Part shown: one piece after another, positions 1-8,009 of the stretch | Layout: each line of letters starts with the position of its first letter | Position numbering within the stretch: the first letter of the stretch is position 1 | The notes under the pieces: model-generated | Database searches by the model: none | What the model saw: the letters and a program-made list of their open reading frames with translations, nothing else | Told to the model about the DNA's origin: nothing | Program-made: the position numbers and the translations under genes | DNA from: Scleroderma bovista | Taxonomy: Eukaryota > Basidiomycota > Agaricomycetes > Boletales > Sclerodermataceae | DNA length: 19,121 bases | NCBI GenBank assembly: GCA_037178675.1 | Contig: JAYMGJ010000534.1 | Span: forward strand, 1-19,121 | Direction: 5' to 3'

Positions 1-1
1 C

Positions 2-586
2 CATCGTGCCAATCGATACGTGGTTGACTTCAACCGTATCGCATCTCAGGTTCGGGGCTATGGCGATGGCGCCCTGCGTCATCACTTCTACACAGGTCTC
101 CCCGACCGAATCAAGGACGAGATAAGCCGCGTTGGTAAACCACGCACTCTGAACGGTCTTCGCGTCCTCACACAGGAGATCGATGCCCGATATTGGGAAC
201 GCAAGGAGGAGGTCGCTCGTCAGAATAAGACCTCTACCAGCACTAGTACCAACACCCCCAACACCAAGTCGGGTAAGACCGACAAGGGTAAATCCTCAGG
301 CAACACTGCCCAGTCCTCTTCATCGTCAACCCCGACTCAGAAAGCCAACAAGTCGGGCAAGACTGCTGAGCTTTTGGACAAGCTCGGCAAGGACGGCAAG
401 CTGACCTCTGAGGAACGCAAGCACAGGTTCAACATGAATCTGTGCATGTTCTGTGGAGCAACTGGCCACAAGGCCAAGGACTGCCCCAAGTCAGGCTCTC
501 GAGCAGCCAAGGCTAGGGCAGCTACTGCCGCTACCACGAACACATCAGAAGCCAAACCGACGGCCTCCACCAAGGCAAAAAAATAG
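2..586 (+). CDS. gag: Gypsy Gag, C-terminal part (5' end outside window)
   Basis: The frame is open from base 2 to the TAG at 584-586, so the true start is upstream of the window. The visible N-terminal part has the helical character of a retrotransposon Gag capsid domain; then comes a low-complexity Ser/Thr/Lys/Asn-rich linker (about 220-360) and one nucleocapsid zinc knuckle at 443-484, CMFCGATGHKAKDC (C-X2-C-X4-H-X4-C), followed by a basic Lys/Ala/Thr-rich tail. Gag would form the cytoplasmic virus-like particle and bind the element RNA through the knuckle. No nonsense codon or frameshift is visible in this part. The last codons are AAA AAA TAG, part of a likely -1 frameshift signal into pol. 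Confidence 0.9.
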   Translation, partial: HRANRYVVDFNRIASQVRGYGDGALRHHFYTGLPDRIKDEISRVGKPRTLNGLRVLTQEIDARYWERKEEVARQNKTSTSTSTNTPNTKSGKTDKGKSSGNTAQSSSSSTPTQKANKSGKTAELLDKLGKDGKLTSEERKHRFNMNLCMFCGATGHKAKDCPKSGSRAAKARAATAATTNTSEAKPTASTKAKK

Positions 587-623
587 ATAGCAACTCCTGA
601 GACTCCGCACAGAGTGGGAGTTG
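577..623 (+). promoter_or_regulatory. Candidate -1 ribosomal frameshift site, gag to pol
   Basis: A run of seven A (577-583) lies in the X XXY YYZ phase of the gag frame (GCA AAA AAA TAG). Seven bases later a stem forms between CAACTCC (591-597) and GGAGTTG (617-623), with an inner stem ACTC (602-605) and GAGT (612-615). Slipping back one base puts the ribosome in the frame of the pol ORF, which continues through 646. A TGA at 598-600 now interrupts that -1 frame, in line with the other CGA-to-TGA changes here. Slippery run, spacer and stem are seen; function is inferred. Confidence 0.6.
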
Positions 624-645
624 CGTTGTTCCCGACTGTGCACCT

Positions 646-2715
646 ATGGAGGCCCGACTCAACGCAGCCGCTCTTTCCGACCCCAACTCTCTCCGACCTC
701 AGGTTACTATCAGTGACCGCGATATACAGTCTTTTCCTGTGTTAGTAGATTCGGGTTCTACCCACTGTTTTGTAGATCCGTCATTTGCCAATATGAACAC
801 TCTTTCACGCTACTCGGTATCTCCGATCATTCTCCGTCTATTCGACGGTACCACCACCATAATTACCGAAGCAACCGATCTACCTATCCGTTTTCCCTCT
901 GGCGACGTCACCCCGATGACATTTTATGTCACCCCGTTGGACTCTGACTGTAAGATCATTCTCGGACACAACTGGCTCACCCGATACAATCCGTCAATTG
1001 ACTGGGTATTGAGCAGTATTAAGTTCAGAACATCTACGCAGCAAGTGCCAACCCCGAGCTCACTCCCCGACCCTGTCACGCCCTCACCGAGCGCGCTGAG
1101 ACTCGACGACACATCAGTCTCGTCTCCTTCCACGACCGACTCGCCTCAGGCTCCCGGTCTTCGGGCACCACCTATCGCTCTCATCAATGCTGCAGCCTTT
1201 CTAAAGGCCTGCCAGCTCGATGGCTCTCAACAGTTCTCTGTCCAGCTGAAGCCTGACGGTAGCTTTCGCGCTGCGTCGGTCGACGCTGCTCCCGACCTCT
1301 CCTCTGTCCCCGAGGCATACCACGACTTTGCCGACGTCTTTAGCAAGGCGAAAGCATCGGTACTCGCGCCTCATCGGGAATATGACCTTAAGATAGAACT
1401 GGAAGAAGGAGCACCATTACCGCCCGGAAGACTCTATTCTCTCTCCCCTGTCGAACTCGAAACCCTTCGGGGATTCATCGACAAAAATCTACGCTTTGGT
1501 TTCATCCGTCCGACCTCATCCTCCCATGCAGCCCCTGTCCTCTTCGTAAAGAAGAAGGACGGCTCTCTCCAACTTTGCGTCGACTACCGAGGACTCAACA
1601 AAATATCAAAGAAGGATCGGTATCCCCTACCCCTCATCTCTGACCTACTCGACTCTCCGAGTCAAGCAAAGGTCTACACGAAAATTGATCTTCGACATGC
1701 TTACCACCTGGTTCGCATTGCCGAAGGTGATGAGTGGAAAACCGCCTTCAGGACTCGCTATGGCTCGTATGAGTGGCAGGTGATGCCCTTCGGTCTCACC
1801 AACGCCCCTGCAGCCTTTCAGCGGTTCGTCAACTCGGTCTTTGTGGACATGCTTGATGTCTGCGTCGTAGTCTACCTTGACAATATCCTAGTCTACTCAG
1901 ACAACATGGAGGACCATACTGAACACGTTCAGGAAGTGCTTAGGCGACTCCGCCAGCACAAGCTCTACGCCAAACCCGAAAAGTGTGAGTTCCATTCGGA
2001 CTCGGTGGAGTACCTCGGGTACTTCCTTTCCCCCGACGGTTTGACAATGTCGCAAGACAAAGTCAAGACAATCTGCGATTGGCCCGAACCTCGCAAGGTG
2101 AAGGACATTCAGTCCTTCCTGGGCTTCGCGAACTTTTACCGTCGCTTTATATTCAATTACTCCGATATTGTGGTCCCACTAACTCGGTTGACACGGAAAG
2201 ATGCCCCCTGGGATTTCTCCAACGTATGCCGACAGTCATTCAACCAACTCAAGAAGGCCTTCACCACAGCTCCCATCCTTACCCATTTCCAGCCAGGCGC
2301 CCAACTGACAGTCGAGACCGACGCTTCGGACTACGCGATCGCCGGTATCCTATCCATCACAGGTTCGGATGACGAGATACGACCGATTGCATTCTACTCT
2401 CGCACTCTAACCGTGCCCGAGCTGAACTACGATACACACGACAAGGAGCTCCTCGGTATTTTCGAAGCCTTCAGGACCTGGTGTCATTACCTAGAGGGCC
2501 CTGCCTTCCCGATTGACGTCGTGACCGACCACAAAAACTTGGAGTACTTCTCTACCTCTAAGGTTCTCACCCGTCGGCAAGCCCGATGGTCAGAATATCT
2601 TTCTTCTTTTAACCTGATCATTCGTTTCCGACCTGGTAAACTTGGTGCAAAGCCCGACGCCTTGACTAGACACTGGGACGTCTACCCCAAAGAGGGGGAT
2701 AGGGGCTTCGCCTGA
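646..2715 (+). pseudogene. pol: Gypsy Pol, protease-RT-RNase H segment
   Basis: First ATG in this frame is at 646, but translation probably enters by -1 frameshift from gag at 577-583. Residues counted from that ATG: retroviral-type aspartic protease with DSGSTHCF at about 35-42; RT from about 220 to 500, with motif A Asp at 348 (KIDLRHAY) and motif C YLDN at 410-413; RNase H from about 550, with ETDASD (Asp 559), HDKELL and TDHKNL. The family norm in motif C is YxDD, so the second catalytic Asp is Asn here (GAC AAT at 1879-1884). The frame stops at TGA 2713-2715, and a second TGA follows at 2734-2736, both in the linker before integrase. The integrase segment continues in the same frame, so this was one Pol polyprotein. 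Confidence 0.9.
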
Positions 2716-2739
2716 GTCAATCCACAGAACCTCTGACTG

Positions 2740-4299
2740 GTGTTCACGGCTGAACAGCTCACCGATTCCCTTCGCGCAACATACTTACACGCTCCAGTAC
2801 TCAGAGCTAGTGCACTTATGGACGTCGAACGTCTCCATGCCGATATCCTAGCCAACCTCCCAACCGATCCCATTGCTAAAACCCACCTCTCGGACACATC
2901 GAATCCCCGATGGTCAACCGATGAGACTGGCTATCTATGTCTCGATGGCCGCATATACGTCCCCGAGGCCGATGACCTACATCTTCGTGTCCTCAGATAC
3001 AAGCATGACCATCCCCTATCGGGACACTTTGGTCAGAACCACACTCTAGAGCTTATTCGTCGCGAATACACATGGCCAGGCATTCGTACCTACGTAAAGG
3101 ACTACGTTAAGTCCTGCATGGCCTGCGCCCGAGCTAAGACGCCACGTCACCGACCCTATGGGATGCTCAAGCAATTACCGGTCCCCGACCGACCATGGAA
3201 TTCCATCTCGATGGATTTCATTGAGCAACTCCCATCCTCATCCGGCTTCACAGCCATTCTGGTAGTCATTGACCGACTATCAAAGCAAGCCATATTCATC
3301 CCAACTCACGACACAATAACCTCCCCCGAGCTCGCACAGCTCTTCCTACTCCACGTCTTCACTAAGCACGGCGTCCCCGCGCATGTAACGTCTGACCGAG
3401 GCTCAGAGTTCGTCTCGCATTTCTTCCGTTCACTCAGTAAGGCCTTAGACATGAAATTACATTTCACGTCGGGCTATCACCCAGAAGGTGACGGACAGAC
3501 CGAGCGAGCTAATCAAACACTCGAGCAATACCTCAGGATGTACTGCAATTACCAGCAGGACAACTGGTCGGACTTACTACCTCTCGCCGAGTTCGCCTAC
3601 AACAATGCCCCTAGCGCCACAACTGGTGTATCACCATTCTTCGCGAACAAAGGATACCACCCAAACCTCGCTGTGCACCCCGAGCGCGATCTCTCATCGG
3701 CTCGGGCAAGGGAATACGCAATTGACTTAGAATCATTGCATGAGTACCTACGTGAAGAAATGGCTGCTGCCCAGAAAAGGTACCAAGGCCCTGCTGACGC
3801 CAGAAGATCACCCGCACCCGATTTCAAAGTCGGTGATCAAGTATTCGTCAAAGCCAAGTACTTTAGGTCTACCCGACCGTCAAAGAAACTCTCCGAGAAG
3901 AATCTCGGCCCCTATCCAATCATCGCCCAAGTCGGCACTTTATCATTCACAATCCGTCTCCCCGACTCTATGCGTGCTGTCCATCCCGTCTTCCACGTCT
4001 CACAGCTCGAACCAGCGACACCAAATACAATACCGAATCGGTCACAACCTCCACCACCTCCCATCGAAGTCGACGGCAAACCCGAGTTCGAGATCACCGA
4101 GATCCTCGATTCAAAGTTCGACCGACGTCAACGCCAATGCCCACTCCTCTACCTAGTTAGATGGGCTGGTTACGAAGGTACCGACGAGGAAACATCTTGG
4201 TTGATCGCGACCGAGCTCGGACACGCATCAGAACTTGTGGCCGACTACCACAAAGCCTACCCGACTAAGCCAGGCCCCTTAGAAAGCCTCTCACGCTAA
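2740..4299 (+). pseudogene. pol: Gypsy Pol, integrase and chromodomain segment
   Basis: Same frame as the upstream Pol segment, cut off by two TGA codons (2713, 2734); 2740 is simply the first near-cognate codon after them, not a real start. An HHCC zinc-binding region (HDHPLSGHFG to CMACARAK) precedes a DDE catalytic core: Asp in SMDF (codon 3214), Asp in TSDRGSEF (3394) and Glu in GQTERANQ (3502), with 35 residues between the last two, as expected for DD35E. The C-terminus has the GPY-type region (LGPYPI) and a chromodomain with YLVRWAGY and EETSWL. Chromodomains of this clade are thought to steer integration to marked chromatin. The integrase frame itself is intact. It runs to TAA at 4297-4299, 92 bases from the stop of the converging antisense gene. 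Confidence 0.92.
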
Positions 4300-4391
4300 G
4301 TCGTTCAAGTCACCGAACAAAGTCTATTCAAAGTGTACAAAACAAAGTAAAAGAAAAAAGAAAACTAAATACAATTACATGTACAGTCCGA
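4300..4391. other. Convergent spacer between pol and antisense gene
   Basis: This A-rich stretch on the + strand (T-rich on the - strand) separates the stop codons of pol and the antisense ORF, which face each other. It could hold the 3' end of the antisense transcript, but I see no certain polyadenylation signal. Confidence 0.4.
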
Positions 4392-4835
4392 CTACTCGGA
4401 CTCGCCCTCTCCGTCTTCGTCTCCCGGCTCTTCGCCTTCCCCGTCCGTCTCATCCGACTCCTCCTGCTCCTCACTCTCCTCGGGCTTCGCCTTGCCCTTG
4501 CCCTTTGGGTCCCTCGCCCTCACCTCTGCTTCGGCCTTACGCCTCGCCTCGAAATCAGCCCACACTTTCGCCTCGGCGACCTTCTTCGCCTGCTCCTCGG
4601 CCTTCCGCTTCTCCTCGGTGACTCTCCTCGCCTCCTCCTCAGCCTTCTTCTTCGCAGCCTCTTCTGCCAACCTCTTCGCCTCTTGCTCGGCCGCCTGTTT
4701 CATCAATCGCTCCCGACGTCTCCGTGATTGCTCGTCGAACTTCGCGATCTGGACTTGTATCGAGTCGGTCGGTTTCCCTTCCAACTCAGGCGAAGCGGCA
4801 CGTGTCCAATCGGTGTTGTTGTTGCCAACGGACAT
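4392..4835 (-). CDS. Antisense accessory protein of the gypsy element (coiled coil)
   Basis: 147-codon ORF on the strand opposite pol, between pol and the polypurine tract. It starts at ATG 4835 with A at -3 and stops at TAG 4394-4392. The N-terminus (MSVGNNNTDWTR) is polar; residues about 30-105 are a long Arg/Lys/Glu/Ala-rich run with heptad character, most likely one coiled coil; a basic KGKGKAK stretch follows, then an extreme Glu/Asp/Ser/Gly tail from about 117. No known catalytic motif, signal peptide or membrane segment is seen. The frame is free of stops although pol has several. A TATATAAG lies 61 bases before the ATG on the same strand. I do not recognise a named family. Antisense extra ORFs in this position are known in some plant gypsy elements; a role in regulation, assembly or chromatin is only a guess. 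A composition-driven chance ORF is the alternative. Confidence 0.65.
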   Translation of the reverse strand: MSVGNNNTDWTRAASPELEGKPTDSIQVQIAKFDEQSRRRRERLMKQAAEQEAKRLAEEAAKKKAEEEARRVTEEKRKAEEQAKKVAEAKVWADFEARRKAEAEVRARDPKGKGKAKPEESEEQEESDETDGEGEEPGDEDGEGESE

Positions 4836-4895
4836 GATTAATCAAGTAGTTAGGAAAGAAGAGGATTTGTTGGGTTACCGTCACCGAAGGCCAGT

Positions 4896-4903
4896 CTTAT
4901 ATA
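4896..4903 (-). promoter_or_regulatory. TATA box for the antisense gene
   Basis: On the - strand this reads TATATAAG, starting at 4903. It lies about 60 bases upstream of the antisense ATG (4835), which would leave a 5' leader of roughly 30 bases. It is inside the element but outside the LTR, so the gene could have its own promoter. Confidence 0.5.
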
Positions 4904-4985
4904 CGCCCTAACCGATTTTCGAACCCAGACAATGGTCGCACACAATCGGTGTGGAACACGCATTGCAGCCTTGTGGGCTCGGCCC

Positions 4986-4999
4986 TAAGAGGGGGATAC
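4986..4999 (+). other. Gypsy polypurine tract
   Basis: TAAGAGGGGGATAC directly precedes the TGTCACG start of the 3' LTR. A purine run here primes plus-strand synthesis in LTR retrotransposons. Confidence 0.8.
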
Positions 5000-5587
5000 T
5001 GTCACGACCGTGACATCCGATCACCCGGTACCCTATTGTCCGATCGCGTCCACGCGTTCGCTGCCCGTTTTATTGTATGTACTCCCTTTTCCGTTTCTCT
5101 CTATCTGTCCTGTATCGCCACCGATCGGTGAGCGTGTTGTCCGTTCTGTCTCCCTGTACGATTACCTAATATGTTTCCTTTCTTGTTTCCAGTTACTATA
5201 TGTTCCCGTCCCGTTGCATTACTAATACGATACCTATCAGCACGCAGTGCTGCGTTCATCATTCATCAGTAAACCTGACTTCCCGTACATCGCCTCATCC
5301 GTTCCACTCAGTATAAATACCTAGATACTCGGTCTGTTGTAGTTTCAGTTGGAATATCAAATAAGATACTTCTCCTCTGTTCTCCCTTCGCACTCTCTGT
5401 CTCTGTCTCATGCAAGCACTCGGTCGTAGACCGTTTACCCTCGGGCTCTCCGTTAGACCCTCGGTCGGCCTTCCTATTACTTGGGAAGCGCGACTACGCT
5501 ATGTAGTATCTCGGTCTTACCGCTAGGCCAACCTCTGACCCCCAGACCCCCCGTAGAGATCAGATCGGTGAAGAACCGGTCTTGACA
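5000..5587 (+). repeat. Gypsy 3' LTR (588 bp)
   Basis: It begins TGTCACGACCG just after the polypurine tract and ends CGGTCTTGACA. The ends are inverted repeats with 10 of 11 matches and the canonical TG...CA termini. The first 16 bases are themselves a palindrome (TGTCACG, AC, CGTGACA). A TATA box lies at 5311. The coding frame of copia A gag opens immediately after 5587, which confirms the right edge. The 5' LTR is out of the window, so LTR divergence cannot be read. Confidence 0.88.
5311..5318 (+). promoter_or_regulatory. TATA box in gypsy LTR
   Basis: TATAAATA sits in the middle of the LTR, as expected for the U3/R promoter, and would start the genomic RNA some 30 bases downstream. Confidence 0.6.
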
Positions 5588-6857
5588 TACACCTTCGTCT
5601 TGGACCTTCATACCAGTCTCATGTTAAGGCCACTGCGAAGTTAACTCTTACAGATCTTCATACTGCCTTCGGGACTCCAGGACATATCGGCATGCTCGTT
5701 GAAATGTGCTCTTTATTCCAACATCGCATGAGACCAGGGTCTAATGCTGTTCATGAGGCTAATAACCTCATTGAGTGTGCAGCCCGGCTTTCTACTGCCG
5801 GACTTGCTCTAGCAGACCATGTTATCGCGATGGCCATTCTTATGGCCTTACCATTGGACTGGGAACATATTGTTTCCACCCTTTGTTCAACTCTTACGGC
5901 CGATGATCAGTGCACTGTTTCTGCAGTAATGAGTACTATTCACCATGAACAGATACATCGACAGGCCAGGAAAGGGAAATCCATGGTTACTCTTCATAAC
6001 CGAGTTTTGGAGCGAACTTCTTTTGCTTCAGAGTATCAGGAGATTTCTGGAGCCACTCTAGTGGCTCGTCTTACAAATGTGAAACCCACAGTCCGTCCCT
6101 CTTTCCAGGGAGGTGGTAATAAAGGAGGAAAAGGCAAGCAACCCATTCGTGAAGGACAACGCAACCAGTATCCGTGTTGTGTCTTTCAGGGATGTCGTCA
6201 GAATCATTTCCCGAACAAGTTTTGTCCCATTAGTCGCCAACACATTTTTACAACCAAAATGGCAAGCAGATCTGTTGCCAGCCACAGGTCATGTGCCCTC
6301 CTATTGGAGGAAGTAGTAATCGTGGGGGAGCAGTTTTTCGTGATTGTGGACGAGGTCACAGTGGAAAAAGAGGAAAGGGCAAAGGACAAGGCAGAGGTGC
6401 CACTCACGTTCAATTCAATGAGTCCCTCCAATTTTATGATGAACCGCACTATGAGGACTTCCAGGACTATACCGCAATGGCAATAGATGAGGCTAACAAC
6501 TCTGGTCTTACAGAGATTCCCACTTCTCCAACTCTCGAGTCTCTTGATAATGAGTTGGATGAGTATAATGCAGAGAGGCCTATGGCACCATACTCCAAAG
6601 AGGCCACTAGAGCCTTGTGGTCCAATGAGACCATGGGACCCTCAAGCTTTGATGACATAGTCGAAAGCTATGAAGATGGTCTGTCCATGATGTCCTGTGC
6701 ATTGATTCCCACTACAGAGCTGCAGTCAGAACTTAATCCCATCTTATTCTCCCATCCAGAAACTATAGTTTCTCAGAATGATTGGGAAGAGTTTGAAGAT
6801 GAGGATTTTGTACGACTAGCAAGGCATAGTGACTCCATCTGTCCAAACAGTTCTTTA
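5588..6857 (+). pseudogene. gag: Copia A Gag, N-terminus displaced by the gypsy insertion
   Basis: The frame is open from 5590, the first complete codon after the gypsy LTR, so the start codon was separated by that insertion; the ATG at 5692 is internal. Residues read as the helical UBN2/copia Gag domain (for example WEHIVSTLCSTLT followed by HEQIHRQA). The first frame ends at 6486. A frameshift somewhere in about 6120-6290 moves the sense to the next frame, which has a Gly/Arg/Lys-rich segment (GRGHSGKRGKGKG) and then an acidic stretch rich in Glu, Asp and Ser. That frame reads straight into the TA where the DNA transposon is inserted (6858) and resumes at 8010. No clean CCHC knuckle is visible. 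Confidence 0.75.
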
Positions 6858-6859
6858 TA
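6858..6859. repeat. TA target duplication, left copy (pair at 8008-8009)
   Basis: TA flanks both ends of the inverted-repeat element. Keeping one copy and removing the rest joins the copia A frame without loss. Confidence 0.8.
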
Positions 6860-6893
6860 AGATAGGGCTCAAGCACTTACCACTATATGTGAC
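6860..6893 (+). repeat. Left terminal inverted repeat
   Basis: 34 bases that are an exact reverse complement of 7974-8007; the match ends at GTGAC, after which the two sides differ. Confidence 0.9.
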
Positions 6894-6998
6894 CACTTGT
6901 GACGGACTGTGACCTTGTTGTGATTTGACCCCAAATGGCGCTGTGACCCGAAGGTGACCCAATGTGACCTGCTCAGGTCACACCTGATATGGCGGTGA
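6889..6998 (+). promoter_or_regulatory. Phased GTGAC array, candidate transposase-binding sites
   Basis: GTGAC (once GTGAT) starts at 6889, 6899, 6909, 6920, 6943, 6954, 6964 and 6994; one inverted copy, GTCAC, is at 6977. Spacings are 10, 10, 11, 23, 11, 10 and 30, close to whole helical turns. The right end has only the copy in the TIR. Subterminal repeats of this kind bind transposase in several eukaryotic DNA transposon families; here that is inferred. Confidence 0.5.
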
Positions 6999-7158
6999 CT
7001 CGGTACTAGTGCAGATTGCAACGCGAAATCGACAGGTGAAGTAGCAATTAAAAAGGTATAGAGTATGATGATTTATGTATGGAATAATGATATACGGTGA
7101 AATTATAAGTGAATTACTACGAGAAAGAAAACTTAGCAGCTTGAAAGAATGAAGAAAA

Positions 7159-7585
7159 TCAAAGACCAGCTTGCTCGAGCTCCTCAAGAATCGTGTTTGG
7201 AAGGACTCGGTGGCCCCGATACTTCTTGCTTGCCCACACTGCTTGCTTTCCAGTCAAACCTCGTCGATAAGCATCCATGAATCTTCGAGAGCGTCGTGCA
7301 TATCTGGCAGCAGTGGCAGGTAAACAGGTCAAGTTGTAAGCATCCGAGAGTCATTTGACATATGAATCAGGGGCCCACGTACTTCCGCATTTGCTCAATG
7401 CTGACAGATTCCAGGGCATTAACCTCTGCACCCAACCAAAAAGGTGGGTTGTTTTCAGCACTTGGTGTGGGCCTTATTGGATTGGCTGGTGGGTCGACGA
7501 ACAGAATTTCCACAGTAGTATCACAGTTGGGAGGCTGCACGAACAGATTTGCAAGATGAACTTTTGCATAGTAAGCAATGATCTC
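7159..7585 (-). pseudogene. Transposase C-terminal remnant with a spliceosomal intron
   Basis: Read on the - strand. An open frame runs from 7585 to 7383 (ILFVDPPANPIRPTPS, then NNPPFWLGAEVNALES). A probable 79-base intron follows, 7382 to 7304, with donor GTACGT, branch-like GCTTACAAC and acceptor CTGCCAG. Joining the flanks keeps the frame into the second exon (7303 to the TGA at 7161-7159), which reads ARRSRRFMDAYRRGLTG and KKYRGHRVLP. I recognise this C-terminal signature from DDE transposases common in basidiomycetes; the call rests on memory. The catalytic core is missing. The segment upstream (7588-7586) has a TGA or a small indel that separates it from the N-terminal piece. Confidence 0.6.
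7304..7382 (-). other. Predicted 79-base intron in the transposase remnant
   Basis: On the - strand: donor GTACGT at 7382-7377, branch-like CTTAC, acceptor CAG ending at 7304. Length and signals fit fungal introns. Removing it joins ...EQMRK to YARRSRR in one frame; reading through meets a stop. Confidence 0.65.
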
Positions 7586-7590
7586 TCACC

Positions 7591-7700
7591 AGAGCATTCT
7601 CTTGCTCAGTTTTTGCATTCTTCTGTAGCCGAGGCTTCTTCGTTGCTTTGGGAGCATAAGCTCCGAGGTTTTGCAGATTCCCAAGAGCCCTCTTGGGCAT
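7591..7700 (-). pseudogene. Possible transposase N-terminal remnant
   Basis: From ATG 7700 on the - strand the reading starts MPKRALGNLQNLGAYAP and continues with Lys/Gln/Glu-rich residues to about 7591, then falls out of frame with the C-terminal remnant. A basic, polar start would suit a DNA-binding N-terminus. Another frame over the same bases (7801 to 7586) is also open and is in frame with the C-terminal remnant apart from one TGA, so which one was real is not settled. Confidence 0.35.
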
Positions 7701-7973
7701 TCTGTTGGCAGCCTTTGTGCTATGTCACGCCACTTCCTCCGCTCCATTCCGTTTCCGTCACGCATATTTTTGTTCACACCCCTGTTGTGTATGATAGCCA
7801 CCCCCCATATTCACGTAGATTCTTAATAGCACTTTTACATCAAACTTATTCAAAATTCTGGCCGCACAGAGTTGTCAAGAGTTACAGTACGCAGAACTCT
7901 GTGGGACTCATTTTCTCGGAAACAGGTTTTCGTGATTGCCATTAAAAAATACATGAAAGTCATGCTCCATCAC

Positions 7974-8007
7974 GTCACATATAGTGGTAAGTGCTTGAGC
8001 CCTATCT
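7974..8007 (-). repeat. Right terminal inverted repeat
   Basis: Exact reverse complement of 6860-6893, followed by the TA target copy at 8008-8009. Confidence 0.9.
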
Positions 8008-8009
8008 TA

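Larger units (their letters stand above)
1..5587 (+). mobile_element. Ty3/gypsy chromovirus, 3' part with 3' LTR
   Basis: Order of domains is gag with a CCHC knuckle, aspartic protease, RT, RNase H, integrase, chromodomain, polypurine tract, LTR, which is the Ty3/gypsy (Metaviridae-type) order; the terminal chromodomain makes it a chromovirus. The 5' LTR, primer site and start of gag lie left of the window. It is inserted in the gag of an older copia element: the base after the LTR (5588) is already inside an open copia gag frame, and 5588-5592 (TACAC) would be the 3' copy of a 5-bp target duplication whose partner is out of view. Three in-frame TGA codons and an altered RT catalytic site suggest the copy is dead. 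The antisense gene in its 3' region is an unusual extra. Confidence 0.93.
6860..8007 (-). mobile_element. DNA transposon with 34-bp TIRs, Tc1/mariner-like derivative
   Basis: The ends are perfect 34-bp inverted repeats (start AGATAGGGCTCAAGCAC) flanked by TA. The 1,148 bp plus TA shifts the copia A frame by one, and excision restores it across the junction. Inside, the - strand carries separated pieces of a transposase (from 7700 down to 7159), but no complete catalytic domain, so this is probably an internally deleted, non-autonomous copy. TA duplication fits the IS630-Tc1-mariner superfamily. The left subterminal region has a phased array of GTGAC motifs. Confidence 0.85.

Noticed and set aside
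4492..4911. 139-codon + strand frame over the antisense gene
   Set aside because: Its Ala/Ser/Phe-rich sequence is what the complement of a Glu/Lys/Ala coiled-coil gene gives; the antisense frame has better start context and promoter.
7586..7588. A further TGA of the CGA type in the transposase remnant
   Set aside because: The correct frame at that point is unclear because an alternative frame and an indel are equally possible, so it is not counted among the 13.
7355..7945. 196-codon open frame on the + strand inside the DNA transposon
   Set aside because: It resembles no known domain, has a biased composition, and overlaps the - strand transposase remnant and its intron; it is most likely a shadow.
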